Shown: positions 28,716 to 40,331 of the stretch, piece by piece
Layout of the letters: every line of letters begins with the position of its first letter
Numbering within the stretch: position 1 is the first letter of the stretch
Assembly (NCBI GenBank): GCA_006386115.1
Contig: VFIW01000046.1
Location: 1-64,000, forward strand
Direction of reading: 5' to 3'
DNA from: Globisporangium splendens
Lineage: Eukaryota > Oomycota > Peronosporomycetes > Pythiales > Pythiaceae
DNA length: 64,000 bases
Notes under the pieces: generated by a model
The model's database searches: none
Told to the model about the DNA's origin: nothing
The model's input: the letters and a program-made list of their open reading frames with translations, nothing else
Translations under genes and position numbers: made by a program

Positions 28716-31700
28716 CTACTCTGTGGACTTGACTTTGGCGCGCAACTCGTCGAGAAACGACATAGGTGATAGCATTCGAACTGGAGCAGTGGGCGGCGAA
28801 GCGATGAGACAGGAATTGGTATCCTGTGTTGCCTCCATCGGACGTGAAGTAGCAGCGGTGTGAGAGTCTGGTTGCTGGGAATCTGATGGTGCAGTTATCT
28901 TCTTCTTTTGCTGCGACTTCTGCTTGAGTTCGTCGAGGAAGTCCATGGCTTTCATCGGCGATGGCGGCGGTCTCCCTGGATCATCTGGCTCATTGGTCGT
29001 GGAGGAGTTAGTCTCGTCGTCTTTGTCACCACTCTCCGTTGTTTTCTTCCGGAAACGATTTTTGAGCTCGCTAAAGATGTTCATGCTCTTCAGCGGCGGT
29101 GCTTTTGATTCTGACGCTTGCTCGTTTGAATTCGCTTGCGCTTCGCTCTTTTCTAAAAGTTGCAGCAGTGCTTTGGATTTCGGTCGCACGGGGATTATCG
29201 CAGCAGCAGGAGCCGCCGAAGAAGCTGGTATTGATGGTGCAGCTTTGCCGCTGTCTGTCTGGTCGAGATTTCGCAAATCCATTGAGTGGTCGGACGCGTA
29301 GCGCTTGATCTTGGTGATCCCCGCTACAGTGTCCGCTACTTTTCCCGCTGCCTTTGTTGGAGTCGCACTCGACGCCGTGCGCTCCAGCCTGGGTGCTGTG
29401 CTACCACCACCAGCAGCTTGCCGTTTGATCCGATGGGAGCTGCAGAAATCCTGCTGCAGAAACCGCAGGACTTCGGTGGATACCTGCAAGGACTTGACGC
29501 GACGAAACGATGTCCTTGGCTGCGGAGGAGCTCCATCTTCGGCTGGAGTCGTAATAGCAGCATTAGCATCCGCCAATTTGTCGAAAGCCGTTACTCCTAG
29601 AGCTTCTCCAGCAGTTAGCCCAAACAACGAGTCCACAACATCCCCAGCAGCAGCAGCGACCTCACCACCGAGCTCCCTGCCCCGGCTTGCGATCGCATTG
29701 TCCAGTTCGAGCTTCCACGCCTGGGCTTCTTCCTCGACCGAGAGCTTTTTGAACGCCGCGCGTTCACGGGGCTTGAGGGCGATCTCACTCGGGAACGGAC
29801 CTCGGATCCGCGCATTACGGACTTCCGGGTCCAGTTTTCGGATCTTGTCGACTTCGGCCAAGTACTGCTCGAAAGTCGGCGCCATCGCCTGCCACTGGGT
29901 CTCGCCATGCGCGATCTCGGACTTCAGCGTGTCTCGCGTCTTGCACAGCATCTGGAACGCGTGCTTGGCGGCGTCGCGCATCTGGATGAGCGTGGCTTTG
30001 CCAAAGGAGCGCTGGAGCGCGTCGCAGCGTGCATCATCGGCGATCGCGAGGTACTCAGCCTTGGCCGCCGGGATCGCTTCGTTTTCCAGATTCCGGAATT
30101 TGTCTCGCTTCTGGTCCGGTCGTTTCTTCTGGAGCTCAAACTTGGCGATCCGCGCCTGGATCTCGGTCTCGCTCGGGTACCGATACACGGCATTCACGAG
30201 CTGCTTGGACGTGAGCGGCTGCAGCGGCACGTCGCACCTTGTCTTCCGGACCGGATCCCATCCGCACTTGACGGTCTCCCCGTTCTGCTGCTTCACGAGC
30301 GTGTGTACGTGGTCCATGGACTGCGTCTTCCAGTTGGTCTTTTTGCCGTCCTTGTCGAATTCGAAGCCCGTCTCCGGCAGCACGGCGGCCACGGCGCGCA
30401 GTTCGTTGATGTCGTAGCTCGTAAAGTTGAGAAACCAGGATACGCACTCGATTGCGAGGAAATTGTCGCGCGCGACGTCGCTCTCGTGGGTCACGAGCCA
30501 ATGCAGCAACCGGTTTTGCTTGATGTACATCGCCAGATCGTATGTGAACAGCACATTTCCATCTTTCGCCGCGCGCTCGATGATCATCTCGATCGTGAGC
30601 TGCTGCACGTCCTGAGGCACCAGAGTGCGCAGCAGCCTCAGCGCTTGCAGGTTGTCGTTTTCGTGGTCTCGGCGCCACTGTGCGTCGCGTCTCGCGCGCT
30701 CCAGATGATACTCCTTGGCGTTGTCGCGCCGCGTCTTCCAAACCTCAATGTCCGCCATGGTCTTGGCCAAGTCGCTCTCTTTCTTCTTGAGATCCCACAG
30801 TTTCGAGCCGCGTAGCTTCTGCGCCGTCTCGGTCGCTTGATCGCACAGTGCCACGAATTTCTTCCTGTCCACGACGGCGCACTCGAGGATTCTCTTCAAG
30901 ACTGCGAGCAGCGCATTGCTGACTTCGGCGGTCTCGGGGGATAGAAACGTGAATGCTGCGCACGTTTCCACGAGCCGATCGGTCTCGGTGCCCAAAGCTA
31001 CGAGCATGTCGTTGAGTGTACTCATGTCCACTTTTAGCTGCTCCTGGACCTGGAGAATGCGCGCTTCCGTGTCCTCGAGCTGCTAGGTAGCTACTGCAAT
31101 CGCATCCGGGGCGTCATCAGTGATACTAGCTGTATTTCCACCACCAACTTTGTTTGTACCAGCCAAAGCCGCGTCCTCTTTGGCGCGCTGGAGCTCTGCG
31201 GCGATGCGCGCGTCCAAAAGCTCTTTCTTGAGCCGCGCGACGTCATTCTGACACGCTGTGAGCACGGGTTTGCTGTCGGCGATCGTCTGCGCCTGCTGCA
31301 GCAGCGCGCGCACGTGCTTGACGAGCGTCGCGCTCACTTCTTCGCACGGGGTCTGCGTCAAGAGCTGCACTTCGTACACGAGTCGGTCGTACCGCTCTTC
31401 GCTGTCGTTCAGGTGGCGCTCGGCGGCCAGGAACGCGTTCCCCTTGGTGCTCTCGACCTTCCACTGGAGGTCCTCGTCCGAGAGTCCGAGCGTGGCCTTG
31501 AGCACCGAGAGCTGCTCAACGAGTCGATCCATCTTGCTGTCTCGCCGAAGCAGCATCGAGGTTCGTGGATGCGGAACCGCAGGCTGTTGCTGGAGCGAGG
31601 ATGAGATCGACGCCACGCTTGGCCGCTTGCGCATCCCAAACTCGGTCACGCTGGACGAGATGATGATGGGCGACGACGTGCACCGCGACACTTGGACCAG

Positions 31701-32665
31701 CGCTGGAGCAGAGCTGTCAAGTGCCGCAGGTGGGACGTCAATGCGCATGGACGGCCGTTTGCCTTTTGATGGAGCGCAATCGCCAGCTCTGCCTTTTGGT
31801 GGAGGCTTATTAGAGATCTGATGGTGACTTTGTGTGGCTGTCGTCCTTGCACTTGGATTGGAATGCTTCTGGGGTACGTGACTCGAGCCTGAGGATGAGT
31901 TGACACCACAGGAGCCATTCCCGCGTGTTTTGCTGGTATTTGCAACTCGAGACGAATCCATTTTCCTCTGCGTAGTGTTGGTGGACGCAATCGGCGCGCT
32001 TGATGGACGGTGCCGTGCACTTGGCATTTGTGTCTTGCTGATGTGGACACTTTGTCGCGACGCGATCTGGGGTTTCTTCGAGAGCCTGACGCTGACGCTG
32101 AAGCTACTTTGCGTCTTGGAGAGACCGATTGACGGCTTTCCATAGTCGATTTGACCGAGAATGTGCGTGCAGCCGTGCTCAATACATTCCTTCCGCTGGA
32201 GGACGCATAGACGACCTTCGCTGTGCTTTTGTGATGTTTTCCCTGCTTTTGGCTTTGGTTTTGAGGATGTGGATGTGCTCTTGACGAGTGAACAAGGTTG
32301 CGTGAAGTGGTGGTTCGCTGAAGCGTTGTTGGATTAATATTTGCATATGCAGGTGGTCGCGTTGTGCCCATGGAGGTGACTTTGGAGGCACTGAGGGGAG
32401 AAGAACTGTCCGAATGCGCGGCTTTATTCCTGGATTTGTGGAGACCGAACTGCCGAAATACGAGGTCCTTGTGCTCGCGGAGGTCGACGGCCTGCGCGTA
32501 CAATCGTGAGTGCGCACTCAGATGCTGATTCGCAGCATTGGTGGCTGAGACTTTTGACGACGTGCCTCGAAACGAGAACGTCTCGACTGAGACGGGAGTT
32601 GTCGATGGCTGCGCTGCTTCAACAACGACATGCGCGCTTCTTGGAGAAGGTTGTGTCACGTGCAT
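28716..32665 (-). CDS. Long coiled-coil protein with three C-terminal M-x-FLDEL motifs
   Basis: One gene is inferred from frames that join. The C-terminal exon runs from 31085 to 28716; the ATG at 31031 is internal. An in-frame TAG at 31083-31085 is best explained as the 3' edge of a 66-base intron (about 31086-31151), since the coiled coil resumes with QLEDTEARILQVQEQL. Upstream, 31152-32027 and beyond carries LGLSDEDLQWKVES-type helices, and a basic, serine-rich N-terminal exon starts at ATG 32665. The junction between them (31950-32200) is unresolved. The middle is helical and conserved-looking. The tail has three related motifs: MNIFSELKNRFRKK, MDFLDELKQKSQQKKK and MSFLDELRAKVKS. These resemble the MDxLLxxL-plus-basic core of formin autoregulatory domains, but there is no FH2 domain. 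Likely cytoskeletal. Family not recognised. Confidence 0.65.
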
Positions 32666-33230
32666 GATGCTGCTGGACGGCTTTGGTTGGCGCGACTCGT
32701 CTACAGTACGCTTCCCATTCTCGCTTGCACACTGCAGCAATATTGTGATGATGAATGAGGACGGAGACTGTTGCGAGATGGAGCTATTTATACGAGCTCG
32801 TGGCTGCAAATATCTTGCATTCAAAGCGATATGAGTCGAGTGGACAGCCCTTTTGGAAGCGCCTCATGTGCGCGACCTCGTGCACCAGGAGAAGAAGGAA
32901 ACGATGCACTTGTCCTATTGATACAAGTGCAACGTGAGCGCATTCATAATGGGGAAAATGCATTGGAGGGATTGGATTGCGGAGCTGCAAAAATCACAAG
33001 CAGAGAGTAAACTGCTCCAAATGAACTAGAACGAGTACATTGAAGTTTTCATCGTTTTGACTGAATCGTTGTTCAAGCATAAACATCATAGATTAGTGTC
33101 AGCATCGACGGAAATGCACTGAAAATGGAGTAGGTACACTTTCTTGGTCAGAGTGATGGTCGCCTGTTGGGAAGGGAGACAGGTGCGACTCGCTCGATCC
33201 ACACAAGCGAAGAAGACAAGCAGGAGCAGA
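32666..33230. promoter_or_regulatory. Divergent promoter region
   Basis: 565 bases between the start codons of the coiled-coil gene (minus) and the palmitoyltransferase gene (plus). Frames here read as UTR. No specific site recognised. Confidence 0.35.
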
Positions 33231-35657
33231 ATGCGCCTGATCTGCGCCACATGCGGCGTCGCGCCCGCGGAACAAGACGCCGCAGTGTCTCCTGCGCGCC
33301 AGCACGAGCAGCAGAACGACCAGCAGGTCGCTGACAGCGCGCCGATATGCGCGAAATGCGAGGTGCCGCTGCAGCGTCCGACGGTGTTCGACTGCGCGCG
33401 CCACGGGCTCCTGGAGGAGTTGAAGCAGCTCATCCAAGAGGTGCGATTGCCTGTACTCTGTATGGATGTGTGTGCTGCTGCTGCTGGGGATGTGGACTAA
33501 GCATTTTGTGTGTATGTGCTGTTAATGTGTGTGTAGGATGCGGATTTCGATATCAATGCCGTGGAGGAAGCGTCGAACGCGACACTGCTGCACCATGCGG
33601 CAATCAACAGCAAAATGCGCATTTTAGAGTAAGAACCAAGACATGTATGTGTGTGCGACTCTGTAGCTCTGTGGGTCTTACCAACGAGCCGTGGGCATGT
33701 TGCTGTGCTTAGGTTCCTATTTCAAGACCCCGTGTTGAAGTCGCAGATCGAGGTGGACCCGCTCGGAGGTGAGCTGCAGACGACACCGCTGTTCTGGGCA
33801 GCGTACCACAACCACATCTACGCCATTGAGCTATTGCTGCGTCAGGGTGCGGATGCGAGTTTCACGGACGCTGCGGGGTTCAGTCCGTTCTTGCTCTGCA
33901 TCCAGGTATCATTTCAGCTCCAGCTCGTTCGTTATGTGCTCTCGAAGGCTTTTGATCGTGCAACTAAGGCATCTTTACCATGCTCACATGTGTCTGGCAG
34001 CGCTGTTTCCCAATTACGGCGGCGTATTTGATCGCGAAAGGCACCAACATCGATGTCCGCGTAAAAGGTTCGTTTTCTCTGCGTTCATTATAGGCAGCTC
34101 TGCCTTGTCCATCACTAATGTTTGTCGCAATGTGTGGATGCTTTGGCATTTGAAATGGACAGACAAGGTTGGGAAGACGGCGTTGATGCTGCTCTCAAGC
34201 TGGCAGCGGTTCCACCTCGACTCGTACCGCATGGTGCTCAGTCTCCAGGCATCGATCGACTTGCAGGACACAGAAGGCAACACCGGTACGATATGGTATT
34301 CATCCTTTGGATTATCCCCTCGTTTTCCTCATATGAGGCTTCGTATTCTCCCCTGCAGCATTGCATCACGCGGCGACCAACGATGTGGGTCTTGCTGTGC
34401 GCATGCTCCTCGACTGCGGTGCTGATCCAACGATTACAAATGCTGCGGGCGAGACGCCGCTCGGTTGTGCGCGCAAACACGCGGCACCAAACTCCACGAC
34501 ACTGCATCTACTAGAGGAAGACCGCCAGCTCCAGCAACTCGCAAAGTGGACGTCCATTCCCGTACGTGTGTTCTATTGCTGTTGACAATTTTGTACAAGT
34601 GATTGAGTGGCTTACATTACTTTTCCCTTCTCCCATTTAGAAACAAACGCTCGAGGACAACGTGTACAAGCTCTCGTTCTTTGTGCCTTGGCTGTTTTTA
34701 CCTGCGAGTTGCGCGATCGTCGTGTTCAGCCACGGCTTCTTCCGCATCATGTGGCAGCAGGGCGTGCTAGTCGCGATCACGATCGCGCTGCTCAAGTTGC
34801 TACAGCGCGGGTCCTACGGCGACAAGAAGAAAGCCGCAGCGCTGCTCTTTGGCGTGAACGTCGCGTCCATCGCGTGGCTCGTGGCAGGTTTCCCGCTTTT
34901 TGCGCGCGGCACCACCACAAGCTTCCAGATATGCACCTTGCTCTCCATTCTCGCGATGTGCGTGTGCTTGTACAAGACTGCGACTTTGGACGCTGGTGTC
35001 GTGACGACGTTGTACCACGAAAAGCTCGAGAACATCCGCACGCTCGTGGAATCCAAGCGCCCGAGCGCCACGAAGCTCTGTCTCACGTGTCTCCATCGCC
35101 GTCCGCTGCGCGCCAAGCACTGTGCCGAGATGAACGCGTGCATCGCCAAGTTCGACCACTACTGTCCGTTCGTGAACAACGCCGTCGGCGCACACAACCA
35201 CCACTACTTTTTTGGGTTTCTCTTGTTTGCCGTGCTCTCGATCTGTCTGGAGCTCGTCGCGTGCTGGCAATTTGCGAGCCACCTAGAGAGTCTGGGCGAG
35301 TGGTACGATGGTGGGCGTGGAAGATGGTATGCGCTTTGGTGGGCCGTGCATTTCCACCCGGTGCTCTTCTGCGTCGTGGTGCTCGACATCGTGCAGGTGA
35401 CCTGGATCGCGTACCTCCTGGGGTTCCATGCATACCTCGTGGCCGCGGCGCTCACGACGAACGAGTTCGTGAAAAACGAAAACACGTCGCGCGCGTACTC
35501 GCGGGGCAGCATCTGGCGCAACTGCCTCACGTTCTTCTTCCTGGAGAAACAGACTTTGGGAGTCGACTGGCGCCGCGTGTTCACGCTCGAAGAGTATCAT
35601 GCCGGTAGCAGCAGAGATGGTGATGCACAGCTTCCTGGAAAAAGCAAATCGGCATAG
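33231..35657 (+). CDS. Ankyrin-repeat DHHC-type palmitoyltransferase (AKR1/ZDHHC17-like)
   Basis: Seven exons: 33231-33440, 33537-33628, 33713-33905, 34001-34067, 34163-34285, 34359-34561 and 34641-35657. They give 634 residues with all phases matching. A short cysteine-rich N-terminus (CATCGVAP, CAKCEVP) precedes five or six ankyrin repeats (about 60-290; TLLHHAAINSK, TPLFWAAYHNH, ALHHAATNDV). Membrane spans then flank the cysteine-rich catalytic domain (CLTCLHRRPLRAKHC). The active site reads DHYC at 468-471 instead of DHHC, the same variant as yeast Akr1. The enzyme transfers palmitate to cysteines of membrane-associated proteins at Golgi-type membranes. The last part has two more spans. 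The start ATG follows a leader with no upstream ATG in frame that reads as protein. Confidence 0.9.
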
Positions 35658-35724
35658 AAGTGTTGGTAAATGGGAGACAGCGTTTCCATATTACCTGTGC
35701 TTATGTTGTTGCGTCTAGATTTCT

Positions 35725-37237
35725 TTATTCAATGCGTTCCAGGCAGCGCAAGCGTGCACTTCGCGAGCGCGGATTCCTGCTCATTTCGTCTGCAGTTGGC
35801 TTGATCGCTTTCCGCTTGGCGAGGTGGAATCTCTTGGTCTCGACTGGTTCCCCATCGTCGCCGTCTTCATCGCTTTCGTCACCAAACAGGTCATCGTACT
35901 CATCCTCGTCATCGCTCTGTCGCCCCTGTTTGTCCTATTAAGGAGAGAGAGAGCGAATGAGCATGCATCGGACACATGTGCGCACTTTTAGACATATCGA
36001 CATATCGAAAACGTACGAGCTTTCGGAAGAGCGTCTTGATCGGACGATCCTCAAGCGAGTGGAACGCGATCGTCGCTGGCATTAAATAGAAGAGGTGAGT
36101 CAAGAGATTCGCCATATCGTCTTTAGTAAGCAACGCACCCAGTCGTCCTCCAGGTGCTAGACAGTTGATCAGTTCATGGATTCCTTCCTAAATAATCCAA
36201 CATCCCACACAAATAATCAGCATCAAGCATGAACCAGCAGAGTGATAAACTCACAGTACCTCGACATGCTGGAGCTCCTGGTTGACGTAAATGCGCAGCG
36301 CCTGGAAGCAGCGCGTCGCGGGATGCGTCTTCGACTTGGTCGCAGCAGCCGCGTTGCTCTTCTTGCTGTCTTTTGAAGAGGAGGACGCCTTGCTACTGTC
36401 GTTGGACCATCTGCGCGCAATGCGCTCGATACACAGCTTCAGGTCCTGTGTCGTCTTGAACACCACGCCCTTCTCCTCACGGTCGCGCACGACCGCCTTG
36501 GCGAACTCCTTGGCGAGCTTCTCTTCCCCAAACTCCTTAAAGATCTACGCATATCGATATTATGTATGTGCACATCCATCTCAAATTGACATATATGTGC
36601 ATTTATACCTTGGTGAGCTGCACCTCCGAGTGCGTATTGAGCACGTGCGCGGCCGTGGGGATGACGTCGTTGCTCTGGTCGAAGCGCATGTCCAGCGGAC
36701 CGTCGTGCATCCAACTGAAGCCGCGGTGCGCCTGATCGAAGTGGAAGCTGTTGGCACCCAGGTCCACCATGATGCCGTCCACACTGTGCGGGAAATTCGC
36801 GGCTTCTAGATGCGCCCGGATGTCCGCGTACGAGCCCTGCTGGAACGTCACGCGGCCGTGGAAGTCGCGCAGATTGGTGCGCGCGATCGCCAGCACCTAG
36901 TGAAGGCACACACAGCCGTTAATATAAGAGAGTCTACAGATCCATACAAGTCGGATATTACCTCTGGATCACGGTCGATACAGAGCAACTGCGCGTCGTC
37001 GTAGCGCTCGAGCAGCGCGCGTGAGTGGCCGCCAAAGCCCGTCGTGCCGTCCACAAAGTAGCGCTTTCTGCTGTTATTTGTGCTGCTGTTGGCGCCACCC
37101 CAGAGCGCGACAGTCTCCTGCAGCAGCACGGGGATGTGCTCAGGCGCAGTGGCAGCAGTTGAAGCGAAGCAGCGGCGGCTTCTGTGCCCTGTGGCTGCGC
37201 ATTGCGCACGCGCTGCGGATGCACAGCGGAGCAGCAT
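35725..37237 (-). CDS. RsmH/MraW-type 16S rRNA (cytosine-N4) methyltransferase, mitochondrial
   Basis: Six exons: 37237-36962, 36896-36609, 36544-36260, 36187-36139, 36075-36017 and 35934-35725. They give 388 residues with consistent phases. An arginine-rich presequence (about 1-30) suggests mitochondria. The domain starts HIPVLLQETVALWG, has the SAM-binding VDGTTGFGGHS, then DRDPE, the IMVDLGANSFHFD block, and GFSWMHDGPLDMRFD. The usual C-terminal hallmark PGGRLATIAFHSLEDR is split by the fourth intron, which confirms that splice. The tail has an acidic insert and ends in NPRSRSARLRCLERIE, like family members. It methylates the small-subunit rRNA decoding centre (human METTL15 is the mitochondrial counterpart). 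A lysine- and serine-rich insert lies at about 240-265. Confidence 0.92.
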
Positions 37238-37669
37238 TGTGGCCGTTAGATGTTTGCATGGTGTTTGGTTGGCAACAGCAGTGGAGAACCCTTTTATAAT
37301 AATTACAGCGATTTCATGGAAGGAAACCTAGTACACTTAAAGATATATACTGTATATAAAAAGGTTTATGAGCACAGCAACAAGTGCGTTTTTTTTCAAG
37401 TTCGCAAATTTGAACAGCAACATGCGAATACCGGTATACAACCGGTATGTGCTGAGTTGTCTTTGCGCGTGTTGCACGAAGGTATCATCAACTCGCCACT
37501 TGAACTCCGAGCTAAAAACGGCAACCAAAATGCTGGCGTCCCCGACCAAAATACTCCTCAGCGCCAAGATGCTCGTTGAGTCAGAGCAAGCGCGAGCGTG
37601 TCGACACGATGGCTGCAGACAGACACTGAGAGCACCCGTCTGTGCAGGTGAAAGGCCCAAGAAATCGCA
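37238..37669. promoter_or_regulatory. Divergent promoter region
   Basis: 432 bases between the methyltransferase start (minus) and the channel gene start (plus). AT-rich with ATATAT blocks at 37340-37365. The open frames here look like chance. Confidence 0.35.
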
Positions 37670-39335
37670 ATGGTCGTGGACTCGACGTTCGCGTTCCGGC
37701 GCGTGCCGTCGTCGTCCCAAGAGCCCAAGACAGAGCACCCGCAGCAGTTTGGCTTCCAGTGCCAGCCAACGAGCACTCAGTGGAGGGACGACAAGCAGCA
37801 ACTTCTCCAAGTCCACACACAGTCGAGTGGGCTCAGCGACGGCGCGAATGACAAGAGCCACGTGCCGACGCTCGATGAGCTCGTGGAGAAGGCGAGAACC
37901 GACGCGATCGTCGAGCTCCAGCGATGGTAAAATGCGCCTTGCTGAGGTGTATATGCCGCGTGATATCATACTAATTGTGTAATCATATCGTAGGTGGAGA
38001 CGCACACACGGCAACCACAAGCGCATCACGGAGCTGCAGGAGCTGTGTCAGGACCACGCGAACGTGCTCATCGAGCAGAAACGCCGCGCGCGCATCCGCG
38101 CCAAGATCCGCGAGCTCGTGCTGCACGCCGTGTTTCTCTACTTTTACACCGTTAACACGCACTTTGACGTCGCGAACGAGCAGTTGTTCCGCTTCACGAA
38201 CGCGCCAACGTGTATGCAACTCAGATTCAAATTGTTGTCGTCATTTCTCTATCAACTCACAGAGTTGCCCTTCTCTTGCTTTAACTCTGTAGCCCAGTAC
38301 CTGAATGCGGATTTCAAGACAGCAACCACCGATGTGAAGCAGTTTTACGGCATCATGAGTGCCGACGAGCTCTTCGCGTGGCTCCGCGGCCCTTTCCTGC
38401 GGCTTTCGTATCCGCAAACCTCCTCCTCTTCTGCTTCGTCCTCAGTGGACGAGAGCGACGTCGTGTTCCAGAACAGCCGCGTCGTCGGGGGTATCCGCAT
38501 CGGACAGCTCCGAGTGACGCAATCCAACTGCACGTCACGGATCACGTTGTACTTTCCATCGGCGTTGACGGAATCATCCTCGTCTGAACCCCAATCCTGG
38601 CTCTACTGCTATGGCTCGCAGCGCGGCGAGTATGAAAACTCGGCGGAGTACGAGTCTCGCGAGTCCTTCGGCGGCAGCGATGGTATCAGTTTCCTATTCG
38701 CAGGTCACAACGACACGAAATCTACAACAGTCGAGCGAAGCACCATGTTCTCGTCCATGTCAGGTGGCAGCTTCCCCGCGCCGGCATTCTCCTTGATCTT
38801 GCCGCGGGCTAATTCCACACAGGCGTCCCAGATCAACACGTGTGTCTGCTGGTTACTGCTACTTCTGCTGCTTCGGATCACCAAGCACATCGACACCTTT
38901 GTGCGCACGCTGCTGCTGGCGAAAACAAAGCTACTGGCACTTCTGGTGTGCGTCGCGCTGCTCATGTACGGCTATGCGAGTGCTTTTGTGGTCGCTGTCG
39001 GTCCGGAGTCAAGTCCGTTTCGCAGGGTAGCGGCCGCCATGACGTCGTTGCTCGGCATGGCAGTCGGACGCGCTGCATCTTCGTCTCGACTTCTCCAACA
39101 AGACCAACGAGATGCCCCAGCGATCGAGATCGTGCTGTTTACGGGCTTTGCCGTCATCCATGTGGTCATTGTCGCCAACCTGGCGCTCGTGGTGATCTCG
39201 GACGCGTACCACAAAGCCATGGACGAGGTCGAGGTCGAATTCTCGTCGTCCAAGCGGATGCATCTCGTCGTTGAGGTGATCCAGTACGCCAAGGCGCTCG
39301 TGGTGAGCTCCGTGACCTCGCCAGGCGGCTTCTGA
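37670..39335 (+). CDS. Shortened polycystin (TRPP/PKD2)-like channel
   Basis: Exons 37670-37926, 37994-38211 and 38293-39335 give 505 residues. The second intron (81 bases, in frame) is inferred because its translation breaks the S1-to-TOP alignment. A cytosolic helix and basic stretch lead to span S1 (HAVFLYFYTVNTH). The extracellular TOP-like domain follows (GGIRIGQLRVTQSNC, then WLYCYGSQ). The sequence then jumps directly to S4-like LLLLLLLRITKHIDTF, S5 (KLLALLVCVALLMYGYASAF), a short pore region and S6 (VIVANLALVVISDAYH). Spans S2 and S3, standard in this family, are not present. The frame ends in TGA, while coherent downstream sequence continues in another frame. It may be a degenerate copy, a mis-assembled gene or a truly short variant. 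Confidence 0.6.
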
Positions 39336-40120
39336 GCAAACCCCCGCGGTTCCTCAAGTCGGCAGCGTCGAAGAGCCCGAAACTGGTCCCGCGCACATCG
39401 CGTTTGTCTGTCGTGCGCGCGATCTCGTCGTCAGGTGCGATGCTGAAAAGCGCCAAGTTGATCTCATCCTAAGTCGGCGCTCTGAGCGACTTTGGTGGCC
39501 GACTCGTGAAAACGGTGGTAGCATCGCCGCGAGACGGATTCGAAGACGACGGTGATTGCAATGGCGCGTACAACGACGACGAGGACGCGAATGCGCGTTG
39601 CCAGCGCTGCATCAGCACGCGAGCCAACTACACGAACCCAGGTATCAGGAATTCGCAGGGTGTGTTCGATCGTCGTGGTGGAGATCGTCATATTGCCGCT
39701 GGTGGTGGCGCGAGAACGCGAAGGTCGGTAGAACGCGGCATGTCGTACGGTGATGGTAGTAAGAGTGCGGCCACGACGAAGCTGCTGCAAGGCATGATCC
39801 TTCAGTTGGCGCTCCAGAACGAAACGCTGCTGCGGTCACTGGATGACGTGCGTAAGGAGGTCAAGCAGCTCTCAGTAGCCAGTGGCAGCGGCGTCCAGCA
39901 TCATACCAACGCGACGACAGATGAGGCTATGCGACGTGCGACTGTGGTGTCGCCGCTGTCTCAGTCGAAACGCTCGGGTGGAGGCAAACCGCATGCGTCA
40001 GGAAGAAAGCAGTCGACGCTTCCAGTGCCATCACAATACCTCCATGTCGAGTTGGAGGCGCACGAAGACGAAGTAGAGCAAATTCCAGGGGCAACGACTG
40101 GCGCATTGGACGTACGATAG
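39336..40120 (+). pseudogene. Out-of-frame C-terminal tail of the channel gene
   Basis: After the channel stop, another frame reads a basic tail (KPPRFLKSAASKSPK), reaches one stop near 39470, and continues to 40120. It has an acidic stretch (DDEDANA) and a coiled coil (LLQGMILQLALQNETLLRSL). Polycystins commonly carry an acidic linker and a C-terminal coiled coil for assembly, so this is probably the original end of the same protein, separated by a frameshift and a stop. An independent 204-residue gene starting at 39506 is the alternative. Confidence 0.4.
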
Positions 40121-40331
40121 AGACGCGATGGAGAAGCTGACATTGCAGACCTGTCCTGAAGGAAAGCGAGGCATATTTATACAGAAAAGCCCAGGTAATC
40201 AACTGAAAATGACAGCGCAGCCATGCGGAACGCAACACACACAAGTAAGCGGGTCTCTCTCTTTTATTTGCATTATCTAAAAAACAACCTGCTGCGCAGG
40301 TATCTAGCTTTCTGGGGACCATTTGAGTCCC

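Noticed and set aside
39506..40120. Independent 204-residue gene
   Set aside because: Its coiled coil and acidic stretch fit the missing tail of the channel gene just upstream, so it is listed as an out-of-frame tail instead.
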